Assembly: GCA_016707685.1 (NCBI GenBank)
Contig: JADJHE010000012.1
Coordinates: forward strand, 66,138 to 130,137
Reading direction: 5' to 3'
Origin: Bacteroidota bacterium
GTDB lineage: Bacteria > Bacteroidota > Bacteroidia > 2-12-FULL-35-15
Length of the DNA: 64,000 bases
Below the pieces are notes generated by a model. That model worked only from the letters and a program-made list of their open reading frames with translations, made no database searches and had not been told where the DNA came from. Positions 55,512-63,991 of the stretch are shown here, piece by piece. The position numbers and the translations under genes are program-made. How positions within the stretch are numbered: the stretch's first letter is position 1; each line of letters opens with the position of its first letter.

Positions 55512-55629
55512 TAACCGGAAGAGCGAAAATGATTGCCTGTAGAAGAAATTTAAGACATAAAATTTTGCAAGTAATAATACCTGCTAGGGATGAAACAGGT
55601 GGACTGAATTGCGCATATTAAATATTTTA

Positions 55630-55660
55630 TTGACAACCAAGTAATCTTTTGGTATATTTG
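55630..55660 (+). promoter_or_regulatory. Promoter of a small gene
   Basis: TTG (55630-55632), a 20-nt spacer and TATATTTG (55653-55660) form an ideal promoter; the next ATG is at 55711. Confidence 0.6.
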
Positions 55661-55710
55661 TGTTCCTTTCTGGAAAACTTAGAGTAAATTTTTAAACTTA
55701 TTTGCAGAAT

Positions 55711-56061
55711 ATGATTTTCATAAAAAACAACAGACACCCTTGTATTATTACTATTAGTGGTTACATCATATTCTGAAAAAAAATTGGGATGCGGTGATAT
55801 TTATTATTTTTCAAATTCAAGTCATATTGAGAAGGAATATAAAGAGTTGCTGGCGCATCAGGAATGATAACGACAACTCGTCCTCAAAAAAATTATGTAA
55901 ATATTGAGCTGTATTTTGTTGATTTAGAGAAAAGGAATGAATATGCTATTTATGCTAAAGGATGGGCTAGTGGTGCTACAAAAAAGGTTTCGGAAAGATG
56001 TTTTTATGTGCTAATGAAAAATCTTGAAAAATACAATGTAGCAATCCCTCTGAAAGAATAA
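55711..56061 (+). CDS. Small secreted protein of unknown function, uncertain reading frame
   Basis: A good promoter and the ATG at 55711 lead into a frame that stops after 21 codons. The neighbouring frame reads TTDTLVLLLLVVTSYSEKKLGCGDIYYFSNSSHIEKEYKELLAHQE, with a signal-like hydrophobic core. The first frame then resumes at ATG 55864 with 65 codons (NYVNIELYFVDLEKRNEYAIYAKGWASGATKKVSERCFYVLMKN). One extra A in the A-run at about 55722 and one lost base near 55863 would make it a single 116-aa secreted protein. Two overlapping small genes are the alternative. Only the 55864-56061 part is a clean open frame. Confidence 0.35.
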
Positions 56062-56164
56062 AATTTGCTCAATAGATTTAGTACAGATAAACTTTAAAAA
56101 CCTACTTCCGCACACATTCTTAAAAACGACAAACAGGTTATTATATTTAACATTAATGCAAAAA

Positions 56165-56194
56165 GCCCTTGTAGGAGATAACACCTACAAGGGC
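56165..56194. repeat. Palindromic element, copy 3 (GCCCTTGTAGG arm)
   Basis: GCCCTTGTAGG (56165-56175) and CCTACAAGGGC (56184-56194) pair around AGATAACA. Three base pairs differ from copies 1 and 2, and most changes are compensated on the other arm. From 56195 to 56690 I see only A+T-rich sequence without a gene. Confidence 0.75.
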
Positions 56195-56692
56195 TAAAAT
56201 TTTAAAAAAATATATTTTTTAAGAAATTTAAAAACCCGATACTTTTATTTTTTTGATCAGGCATCTTTTTATTGAAGGAATTTTTCACATCCCCCTCAAC
56301 TGAATAATAATTACGATTAAAATTTATTTTTATTCTAATCATTTAAAAAAATATTAAATTACTTTTTAGATTTACATTATACAGGGTAATATAAATCTCG
56401 GTAACAACGGCATTTACTTCCCTGCAAGTAAATGCCATATTAAGTTGTTTTATTTTATAAAAAGGTTGCACCAGAAAAAATTTATTATCAATCGAAAATA
56501 AAATTTCTTATAAACAGGTGTTAAATATTTTATGAATATTAACAAAAGAGGTAGGAAACAGCACAAAAAAACAGAAAATAGCTCGAAAAAGCGCCTGCTA
56601 ACAGATAACTATTTGATTTTCAAAAAAATAATAATAACACAGAGGTGTTCATAGCTTTTGTGGGATTTTTTTTAAAGTAAATATTTATGTGT

Positions 56693-56700
56693 TACATTTG
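56693..56700 (+). promoter_or_regulatory. -7 box of a candidate small RNA (TACATTTG)
   Basis: TACATTTG is an exact TAnnTTTG. No clear -33 TTG. A start at about 56706 fits the structured region that follows. Confidence 0.45.
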
Positions 56701-56706
56701 TGTAAT

Positions 56707-56866
56707 TAATAGAAATGACAAAGCCGAGCATCGAAAGTAAATGAACTTCCAATACCCGGCTTGCTATTGAGATGTTTCCACAGACCTAAGTTGGCTAATG
56801 AGACCAACTTCGCTCCACATCTCTCAAGATCTATATTCAAAAGCACAGCAGTTTGTTGTGCTTTTT
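56707..56866 (+). ncRNA. Candidate structured small RNA beside nrdA
   Basis: No open frame, but three ordered stems after a -7 box: AAGCCG (56721-56726) with CGGCTT (56757-56762); GAGATGT (56769-56775) with ACATCTC (56817-56823), which encloses AAGTTGG (56788-56794) with CCAACTT (56804-56810); and AAAAGCACA (56839-56847) with TGTGCTTTT (56857-56865), a terminator-like hairpin with an imperfect T-run. About 160 nt. Identity is unknown; a 6S-type RNA was considered, but the long single hairpin with central bubble is not evident. Confidence 0.5.
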
Positions 56867-56948
56867 GATTTTCAACGGTCTCTGTACTATATTAAAAGAA
56901 CTTACTACAAGCGGTTTTGAATTTAAATTCAACTTTTTAAAACTTATT

Positions 56949-59396
56949 TTAGCTTCCACAAGCTTCGCAAGCATCTGGATTATCTAAAGAGCAAGATAAT
57001 TGTGATGCTACTTCAGCTGCTTTTTCTGCTGTTTCTTTTTCAAGTAATGCTTGGCGTTCTGCAGAGATTTGTTGTTGGCGTTCCATGATCAACACATCTT
57101 CGTTACCTAACACTTCTGGCGTTTCTGTTTTTGCTTCTGCTTCAATGGTGAATTTAATTGCATCAGCAGCAGCTTTTGTACGTAAGTAGTACATACCAGT
57201 TTTTAATCCAGCTTTCCAACCATAGAAATGCATACTTGATAATTTTGCAAAGTTTGCATCTTGTACAAACAAGTTCAATGATTGTGATTGGCAAATGTAT
57301 GCTCCACGGTCAGCAGCCATGTTAATGATTACTTTTTGTGAAATTTCCCATACTGTTTTGTACAATGCTTTGATGTTATCTGGAATCTCAGCGATGTTTT
57401 GAACTGATCCATTTGCTGCAATGATTTTGTTTTTCAACTTATCGTTCCAGATACCTAATTTCACTAAGTCTTTCAATAAATGTTTGTTCACGATTACAAA
57501 CTCTCCAGACAATACACGTCTTGAATAGATGTTTGAAGTATATGGTTCAAAACATTCGTTGTTACCTAAAATTTGTGAAGTACTAGCAGTTGGCATTGGT
57601 GCTAACAATAAAGAGTTACGTACACCATGTTGTTTTACTTCTTCTTTTAATACATCCCACTCCCAACGGTTGCTTGGTGTTACTCCCCACATATCAAATT
57701 GGAAAATTCCTTTTGATACTGGTGAACCAGCGTATGTTTCGTAAGGACCATCTACTTTTGCTAAGTCTTTAGAAGCAGTCATAGCAGCATAGTAAATTGT
57801 TTCGTGAATTTCTTTGTTCAATTGAACCGCTTCAGGTGAATCGAATGGATAACGCATTAAGATAAATGCATCTGCCAATCCTTGAACACCAATACCAATT
57901 GGACGGTGACGTAAGTTTGAGTTACGTGCTTCAGCCACTGGGTAATAGTTACGGTCGATGATTTTATTTAAGTTTTTAGTGATTACATACGTAATCTCGA
58001 ATAAACGTTGGTGATTGAATTGTCCATCTTCAACAAAACGGTTCAATGCAATAGAAGCTAAATTACAAACTGCAATCTCGTCAGGAGAAGTGTACTCCAT
58101 AATCTCGCAACATAAGTTCGAAGATTTGATAGTACCCAAGTTTTGTTGATTTGATTTGCTGTTTGCAGCATCTTTGTACAACATGTATGGATTACCAGTT
58201 TCAATTTGTGATTGAATGATAGCAGCCCATAATTCACGTGCTTGAATTACTTTACGTGCTTTACCTTCTTTTTCGTATTGTGTGTATAATTTTTCGAATG
58301 CTTCACCGTAGCAATCAGATAATCCTGGTGCTTCGTTCGGGCAGAATAAACTCCACTCAGCATTTTCTTCAACACGTTTCATGAATAAATCGGGTGTCCA
58401 CATTGCAGTAAACAAATCACGTGCACGCATTTCTTCTTTACCGTTGTTTTTACGTAAGTCTAAGAAATCGTGAATATCTGCATGCCAAGGCTCTAAGTAA
58501 ATAGCAAATGAACCTTTGCGTTTTCCACCACCTTGATCAACGTAACGAGCAGTATCGTTAAATACACGTAACATTGGAATGATACCGTTTGAAGTACCGT
58601 TTGTTCCACGGATATAAGAACCTGTAGCACGGATGTTGTGAATGCTTAATCCGATACCACCAGCGCTTTGTGAAATTTTAGCACATGATTTTAATGTATC
58701 GTAAATACCTTCGATGCTATCGTCTTTTGTAGTTAACAAAAAGCAAGATGACATTTGAGGTTTAGGAGTACCTGCATTGAATAAAGTTGGTGTAGCATGT
58801 GTAAACCAACGCTCACTCATTAGGTTATATGTTTCAATTGCAGAAGCGATATCATCTTTGTGAATACCAACTGCAACGCGCATAATCATGTGTTGAGGAC
58901 GTTCAGCAACTTTACCATTTATTTTCAAAAGGTAAGAACGCTCTAATGTTTTGAATCCAAAATAATCGTAACCAAAATCGCGGTCATAGATAATTGTTGA
59001 ATCTAATTCTTGTGCATTTTTAGAAATGATATCGTATACATCATCTGCAATCAATGGTGCTTTTTTACCAGTTTTAGGATCGATGTAATTGTAAAGCGCT
59101 TCCATTGTTTTTGAAAACGACTTGTTTGTATTTTTATGCAAGTTAGAAACAGCGATACGGCTAGCTAATAGCGCGTAGTCAGGATGTTTAGTTGTAAGTG
59201 AAGCAGCAGTTTCAGCAGCAAGGTTATCCAACTCGCTGGTTGTTACACCTTCGTAAATACCTTCAATAACTTTCATTGCAACGTTTACTGGCGTTACATG
59301 GATAGGATCCAAGCCGTAGCAAAGTTTTTGAACGCGAGCTGTTACTTTGTCGAATTTTACTGATTCGCGGTTACCGTCTCTTTTTATTACGTACAT
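56949..59396 (-). CDS. nrdA: Ribonucleoside-diphosphate reductase alpha subunit (class Ia)
   Basis: NrdA reduces ribonucleotides to deoxyribonucleotides with NrdB. An N-terminal ATP-cone (residues 1-90, YVIKRDGNRESVKFDKVTARVQKL) gives allosteric control by ATP/dATP. The barrel contains SSCFLL, ICNLASIALNRFV, and NECFEPYTSNIYSRRVLSGEF with the catalytic cysteines and Glu. The C-terminal tail has DACEACGS, the CxxC that passes electrons. It has 815 aa, full length, and is close to the eukaryotic type. It follows nrdB by 57 bp. A short palindrome (56917-56932) after the stop may help to end the transcript. Confidence 0.96.
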   Translation of the reverse strand: MYVIKRDGNRESVKFDKVTARVQKLCYGLDPIHVTPVNVAMKVIEGIYEGVTTSELDNLAAETAASLTTKHPDYALLASRIAVSNLHKNTNKSFSKTMEALYNYIDPKTGKKAPLIADDVYDIISKNAQELDSTIIYDRDFGYDYFGFKTLERSYLLKINGKVAERPQHMIMRVAVGIHKDDIASAIETYNLMSERWFTHATPTLFNAGTPKPQMSSCFLLTTKDDSIEGIYDTLKSCAKISQSAGGIGLSIHNIRATGSYIRGTNGTSNGIIPMLRVFNDTARYVDQGGGKRKGSFAIYLEPWHADIHDFLDLRKNNGKEEMRARDLFTAMWTPDLFMKRVEENAEWSLFCPNEAPGLSDCYGEAFEKLYTQYEKEGKARKVIQARELWAAIIQSQIETGNPYMLYKDAANSKSNQQNLGTIKSSNLCCEIMEYTSPDEIAVCNLASIALNRFVEDGQFNHQRLFEITYVITKNLNKIIDRNYYPVAEARNSNLRHRPIGIGVQGLADAFILMRYPFDSPEAVQLNKEIHETIYYAAMTASKDLAKVDGPYETYAGSPVSKGIFQFDMWGVTPSNRWEWDVLKEEVKQHGVRNSLLLAPMPTASTSQILGNNECFEPYTSNIYSRRVLSGEFVIVNKHLLKDLVKLGIWNDKLKNKIIAANGSVQNIAEIPDNIKALYKTVWEISQKVIINMAADRGAYICQSQSLNLFVQDANFAKLSSMHFYGWKAGLKTGMYYLRTKAAADAIKFTIEAEAKTETPEVLGNEDVLIMERQQQISAERQALLEKETAEKAAEVASQLSCSLDNPDACEACGS

Positions 59397-59453
59397 ATAT
59401 TTTTTTAGTATTAAGTAGTGATTAAATATTGTTTAGTTTGTTTTTCTCTTTTT

Positions 59454-60417
59454 TTAAAAATCAGCATCCATACTGAAAACATTGTCTTCCTTGTTTCCTG
59501 AAACACCAGCCTTTTGGTATTCAGCAACACGTTTTTCGAAGAAGTTTGTTTTTCCTTGCAATGAAATCAATTCCATAAAATCGAATGGATTAGTTGCATT
59601 GTAAGCTTTAGGGCAACCTAATGAAACCAATAAACGATCAGCAACAAATTCGATGTACTGACACATCATATCGGAGTTCATTCCAATTAAACGAACAGGA
59701 AGTGCATCGGAAACAAAATCTTTTTCGATAGCCACTGCGTTCATAATAATTTCTTTAACGCGTTCTTGTGATAATTTGTTTTCTAATTGCCCATACAATA
59801 AGCAAGCAAAATCACAATGCAATCCTTCATCACGAGAGATTAATTCGTTTGAGAAGGTTAATCCTGGCATTAAGCCACGTTTTTTTAACCAAAATAGGGA
59901 ACAGAAACTTCCGGAAAAGAAAATACCTTCAACGGCAGCAAAGGCAATCAGTCTTTCTGCGAAAGTTCCGTTACCTATCCATTTTAAAGCCCAATCAGCT
60001 TTTTTTCCAACACATGGCAAAGTGTCTATGGAATGAAAAAGCATGTCTTTCTCTTTCGGATCTTTAATGTATGTATCTATTAATAGAGAATATGTTTCGG
60101 AATGAATGTTTTCCATCATAATTTGGAAACCATAAAAACAACGAGCTTCGGGTATTGAACTTCGTTCATGAAGTTAATCGCCAAATTTTCATTTACAATT
60201 CCATCGCTAACAGCAAAAAATGCTAATACATGTTTAATGAAATGTTTTTCATCGTCATTTAATTTATTTTCCCAATCCGACATATCTGGACCAAGATCAA
60301 TTTCTTCGGCAGTCCAAAACTCGCTTCCGCTTTTTTGTACATTTCCCAGATATCGTGATGTTTGATAGGGAAAAGAACAAATCTGTCTTTATTCTCTTTT
60401 AATATTGGTTCTTCCAT
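59454..60417 (-). CDS. nrdB: Ribonucleoside-diphosphate reductase beta subunit, two frameshifts as read
   Basis: NrdB carries the diiron-tyrosyl radical. With two single bases restored, the gene reads from ATG 60417 (MEEPILKENKDRFVLFPIKHHDIWEMYKKAEASFW) to the stop in 321 aa. The shifts are in the AAAA at 60316-60319 (coding T4 to T5) and the GGG at 60150-60152 (coding C3 to C4). Iron ligands and the radical region lie in ARCFYGFQIMMENIHSETYSLLIDTYI and SRDEGLHCDFACLL; the end, FSMDADF, is the peptide that docks to NrdA. The sequence is strikingly like animal R2 proteins. Confidence 0.88.
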
Positions 60418-60565
60418 TGTAATAATATCTTTAACTATTTATATAAATCTCTTAATCAAGCCTTTACAATTTCATTACTTTTAAAATAAGAGGGAAAAAA
60501 TCCCCTGAGGCTCTGAACCCCTCTATTTTATTGATTTAAGTAAAATTTCGCTTATTGAAATTGTG

Positions 60566-60583
60566 GTTTACAAATGTGTAAAC
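60566..60583. promoter_or_regulatory. Operator-like palindrome upstream of nrdBA
   Basis: GTTTACA-AATG-TGTAAAC is a perfect 7-4-7 inverted repeat about 150 bp before nrdB, in a 448-bp gap without genes. Nearer the gene (60491-60525) are GAGGG/CCCCTC and CCTGAGG-type segments that can form alternative hairpins. The palindrome is not of the known NrdR-box type. Confidence 0.5.
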
Positions 60584-60865
60584 AAATTCAGTGTATGTCA
60601 AGGATATTGAATTAACATTTGTCCGAAGTTATAAACACGCTAAATTAACAGACGAATGTTAAGAAATGACCAACGTATTAAAAAACAGCCTTTTAGAAAA
60701 ATTGGAAAAAAATCTAAAAATTTCTCGAAAAAATATTTGGTGTAGTCAAAAAAATGCTTTTTAGAGTTTGTATGGTTTCGGAGGAAATTGCCTTAAAACA
60801 GCAATAAAACAGAGGCAATCAGATTATTGAATGTTTTTTAAAAAAGGACTGAATCGTTTCCAATT

Positions 60866-61432
60866 TTACTTATTTCTGATTTTATCAGCAAGTTCTAATT
60901 GTTTGTACCAGTCTTTACCATATTTACGAATCAATGGTTCTTTCAAGAACTTGTATACTGGAACATCGAGTTTAGCGCCACATTCGCAAGCTGGCTGACA
61001 AATGCTCCACTTATCATAATTCACTGCTTCGTAATCTTTGTATTTACTAATACGCACAGGATATAAATGACAAGAGATTGGTTTTTTCCATTTTATTTTT
61101 CCATCTAGATAAGCTTGTTCGATGCCACATTTAGCAATGTCCTTATCAAAAATGGTAAATGCACAATGTTTTCCTTTTACCAATGGTGTGGTAAAATCAC
61201 CATCCGAATCAATCACGCATACACCTTGCTTTTCGATTGCTTTTACACCATCTTTCGGTAAGTAAGGTTTCACCTCATCCCAAATATCTTCGAGGATAGC
61301 AATTTCTTCTTCATCGAGTGGAGCGCCTGAATCGCCAGCAACACAGCATTCGCCTTTGCAAGCATTAAGATCACACACAAATTTTTTTTCTAATAAATGT
61401 TCCGAAACGATGGTATTGTCAATTGCTATCAT
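60866..61432 (-). CDS. DUF3109 family cysteine-rich protein
   Basis: 188 aa. FVCDLNACKGECCVAGDSGAPLDEEEI opens with the C-x3-CKGxCC cysteine cluster; KPISCHLYPVRI and SICQPACECGAKLDVPVYKFLKEPLI carry further cysteines. This matches DUF3109, a family of Bacteroidota related to the zinc/iron-binding YkgJ-type proteins, probably cytoplasmic. Function is unknown. The minus-strand TACCTTTG box (61437-61444) ends 4 nt before the ATG, so a leaderless mRNA is predicted. Confidence 0.85.
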   Translation of the reverse strand: MIAIDNTIVSEHLLEKKFVCDLNACKGECCVAGDSGAPLDEEEIAILEDIWDEVKPYLPKDGVKAIEKQGVCVIDSDGDFTTPLVKGKHCAFTIFDKDIAKCGIEQAYLDGKIKWKKPISCHLYPVRISKYKDYEAVNYDKWSICQPACECGAKLDVPVYKFLKEPLIRKYGKDWYKQLELADKIRNK

Positions 61433-61436
61433 GGGG

Positions 61437-61444
61437 CAAAGGTA
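61437..61444 (-). promoter_or_regulatory. -7 box of the DUF3109 gene (TACCTTTG)
   Basis: Minus-strand TACCTTTG, an exact TAnnTTTG, is followed by CCCC and then the ATG. Confidence 0.5.
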
Positions 61445-61458
61445 AGAATAATTTATGT

Positions 61459-61809
61459 TTACCTTTTATGAAGCTGTTTCTCTAAAATTTCAATGTAACG
61501 ATCTTTTTCAAGCAACAATTTCTCGTACAATTCAACAATTTTTGCCAGACTTAAGCCTGAATCGGAGTAAGAATCGTGATTAATAATAGGGTTTGAAAGT
61601 AAGTCCAGCTCATTAAACGTAGCGATTTTTTCGGGAGAGACGTCTAATATACTTGCTATTACAGTCAATTTCTCTTCCGACACTTTTGCTCTTCCACTTT
61701 CAATAATAGAATATGAAGCCTGACTAATGGCTAGTTGCTTGGCCACATAATCTTGTGTAATATTCTTTAACTCCCTAATTTTTCTGATTTTAAGGCCAAT
61801 TTTCTCCAT
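61459..61809 (-). CDS. Xre family transcriptional regulator
   Basis: 116 aa. The N-terminal HTH_3 domain is clear: IGLKIRKIRELKNITQDYVAKQLAISQASYSIIESGRAKVSEEKLTVIASILDV. The C-terminal part is a short coiled coil (LAKIVELYEKLLLEKDRYIEILEKQLHKR). It is divergent from the cysteine-rich lipoprotein operon, with 213 bp between, so it is a candidate regulator of that operon. It is not closely similar to the Xre protein at 24736-25080. Confidence 0.87.
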   Translation of the reverse strand: MEKIGLKIRKIRELKNITQDYVAKQLAISQASYSIIESGRAKVSEEKLTVIASILDVSPEKIATFNELDLLSNPIINHDSYSDSGLSLAKIVELYEKLLLEKDRYIEILEKQLHKR

Positions 61810-61923
61810 AATAGCGGAATGGTTGTATGAATTTTATATCAATCACAAAATTCCATTAAATAAAAAAACAAGTCAAATCATTTTTTTGAATTTATATGGT
61901 TTCGGTCAGCCCTTTTACGTTCT

Positions 61924-61997
61924 AATAAATTATTAATCCTAACTTATAAATTATTAATTAAATCTACCCCCTAAGCCACTCCGATCCTCTATGTTTG
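61924..61997 (+). promoter_or_regulatory. Promoter and direct repeats before the cysteine-rich operon
   Basis: TATGTTTG (61990-61997) is an exact -7 box, 25 bp before the first ATG. Upstream, AATAAATTATTAAT (61924-61937) and TATAAATTATTAAT (61945-61958) are direct repeats 21 bp apart (two helical turns), a possible binding site for the divergent Xre protein. Confidence 0.5.
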
Positions 61998-62022
61998 CTC
62001 CATAATCAATAAACTATCAATT

Positions 62023-62658
62023 ATGAAAAAACATCTTTTTATTTGCTTTATCGGGTTGATTTTGGTGGCATGTTCAACAAAAGATAAACTAACACCAACC
62101 CAAACCAACAAATTCGAATTATTACCCCAAGCGATAAAGGCTGTGGTAAAGACTAAAAACACGCAGGTAATGAAGCAATCCTATCTGCTTTTAAATTATA
62201 AAGAGCAAGAAATACTATGGAATACAAAATGGGACATGATTCTAGAAAAGGATAAACAAACACTCAGCATTGAACAAAAAAACATCATCCTTAACATTGC
62301 TAATTTTGTTAATACAAAAACAATAAAAAATTTATTTAAGAATCCGCAAGATGGAACAAACTTCTTAAAGGACAACCTTAATTATTTTAAACAGCATTTT
62401 ACCGAAGAGCAACTTTATTTGCTGATTGAATGTCCGTATTTTGAAAGTGATTTTTCGATTTTTAAGAGCAATAATTACATTAATGAGTTCTCTAATGCGC
62501 GTGGCCCAATAGCAGGAGTAAACAATTGTTCTTGTTATTATTCATTATCTTGCGGATTCATTGGACTTGGCTCATCTTGCTTAGATGGAAAATGCCAGAA
62601 AGTACAAGGATGTGGTATTGTTGGCACGTCTAATTGTACAGGAACTTGTTCAAAATAA
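62023..62658 (+). CDS. Lipoprotein precursor with an eight-cysteine fulvocin-C-like C-terminus
   Basis: 211 aa. A lipobox (LILVACSTKD, Cys17) marks it for lipidation. A helical region follows (about 20-155, Lys/Gln-rich). After ARGPIAG comes a small domain from residue 167 with eight cysteines in some 45 residues: CSC, SLSC, GSSC, GKC, GC, NC and TC. Fulvocin C, a bacteriocin of Myxococcus, is a 45-residue peptide with eight cysteines in four disulfides, and many Bacteroidota proteins are annotated as related to it. This protein has the same plan. Whether the domain is cleaved or toxic is unknown. A thioredoxin-like gene follows after 6 nt. Confidence 0.7.
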   Translation: MKKHLFICFIGLILVACSTKDKLTPTQTNKFELLPQAIKAVVKTKNTQVMKQSYLLLNYKEQEILWNTKWDMILEKDKQTLSIEQKNIILNIANFVNTKTIKNLFKNPQDGTNFLKDNLNYFKQHFTEEQLYLLIECPYFESDFSIFKSNNYINEFSNARGPIAGVNNCSCYYSLSCGFIGLGSSCLDGKCQKVQGCGIVGTSNCTGTCSK

Positions 62659-62664
62659 TTTACA

Positions 62665-63615
62665 ATGAAATTTAAAACGGTCCTAATAACAATCATTGCA
62701 GGCTTTTTATTCACGGCTTTTATCTACAATATAGGAGTAATTGGCACGGGATTATTTGAGCTCTTTGGACTAGACGCAACAAATCCATTTGTTAATTATT
62801 TTAGCCAATTCGTTAACAGCTATCTTTTTTTATATGGCAGCATTACAATTTTTTATTTTATTCTGTACAGAATTATTTACAAACAATGTAATGTAAAAAA
62901 CGATTTTAAAATTGCAATTTTATGCATTGCAACGCCTATTCTTTTGGATGCTACTGTATTAATAGGAAATCAATCACTCATACCTTTACGATTCCCATTT
63001 TCAAGCATTTTCCCTATCATAGGAGTTGTATTTGCAATTTTATTGGTTAAAAACAAACCAACCATTTTCTATTTCAGTTTAATTCCTTTGGTTCTATTTT
63101 TCTACTTAACAGATCAGATGATAGTACCTACAATTATTTATAATAGTATAGAAAAAGAGACTTCTGATATGCCCGAAGATGATTTTTCTGAATATACATT
63201 CTTAACCAAGGACGGTGTTCCTGTTAAACTAAAGGACATATCAAACTATAAATGTACACTTATAGAAACTTATTTTATTGGTTGTGCTGCTTGCGAAGAA
63301 AAAAAAGAAGCCTTAAAAATTGTTTCAGAAAAATTCCAAAACAAATCTTTTGTACTTATAAATATTTGCGATGGAAAAATATCTACGTTTAATAGTTTTA
63401 AAAAACATTTACCAAAGAACAATAGCACTAAAGAGTTGTACTTGTATGATTTTGGTGGAATAGTAAGAAACCAACTAAAGATTGATGCATATCCCACAGA
63501 GTTGATTCTGAATAAAAACAGGATAGTTTCTAAAAAAATCGGTTTTGAAACAATGATAATTGACTTATATGTGAACGATGAAATAGCAACAATTAATTCC
63601 ATTCTAAATGAATAA
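62665..63615 (+). CDS. Membrane protein with periplasmic thioredoxin-like domain
   Basis: 316 aa. Five membrane helices (about 4-28, 42-70, 80-100, 110-128, 132-150), similar to MauE/DoxX-type redox membrane proteins, are followed by a thioredoxin-fold domain. Its active site is ETYFIGCAACEEKKEAL, a CxxC, and AYPTELILNKNRIV carries the cis-proline of the fold. It probably forms or exchanges disulfides outside the membrane; the upstream eight-cysteine protein is the obvious client. It overlaps the next gene by 8 bases. Confidence 0.78.
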   Translation: MKFKTVLITIIAGFLFTAFIYNIGVIGTGLFELFGLDATNPFVNYFSQFVNSYLFLYGSITIFYFILYRIIYKQCNVKNDFKIAILCIATPILLDATVLIGNQSLIPLRFPFSSIFPIIGVVFAILLVKNKPTIFYFSLIPLVLFFYLTDQMIVPTIIYNSIEKETSDMPEDDFSEYTFLTKDGVPVKLKDISNYKCTLIETYFIGCAACEEKKEALKIVSEKFQNKSFVLINICDGKISTFNSFKKHLPKNNSTKELYLYDFGGIVRNQLKIDAYPTELILNKNRIVSKKIGFETMIIDLYVNDEIATINSILNE

Positions 63616-63991
63616 AATCATTTTCGCTTTAAGCTTTATTTTTATTTTGAATTCTTGTTCAAAAAAACAACCCATGGTTTTTATAAAAGATAAAGCCATC
63701 TATTTGGATACGATCCAAGCTGACTCCACCAAAGATTTTCACTTTTACATTTATAATAAAGGGCAATCGGCATTAATTGTAGAAGGAATACAAACTAGTT
63801 GTGAATGCACTGTAATAAATACAATTAACAATGTTACTATCGATACAAAAGATTCATTGCTAGTACCAATTCAAATAAAAGGCTATAAAAGTGACATAGG
63901 AAAACAAAAAGAAGTTGTTTTGTACAATCAGAACGAATGCTCCATCTGTTTTCGATTCCATGACTATTTACTATTGGACAAAGTAAAATAG
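63608..63991 (+). CDS. DUF1573-like lipoprotein
   Basis: 127 aa with a lipobox (FIFILNSCSKKQ). The beta-sandwich body contains DSTKDFHFYIYNKGQSALIVEGIQTSCECTV, the DUF1573 pattern with its C-x-C motif, a family related to Ig-like ASH/MSP domains and common on the Bacteroidota surface. It shares the operon with the cysteine-rich lipoprotein and the thioredoxin-like protein. Confidence 0.78.
   Translation: MNKIIFALSFIFILNSCSKKQPMVFIKDKAIYLDTIQADSTKDFHFYIYNKGQSALIVEGIQTSCECTVINTINNVTIDTKDSLLVPIQIKGYKSDIGKQKEVVLYNQNECSICFRFHDYLLLDKVK

Noticed and set aside
56839..56866. nrdA terminator only, with no sRNA
   Set aside because: Possible, but the hairpin has a poor T-run in the nrdA direction and the two further stems and the promoter box would stay unexplained, so I kept the sRNA as a candidate.
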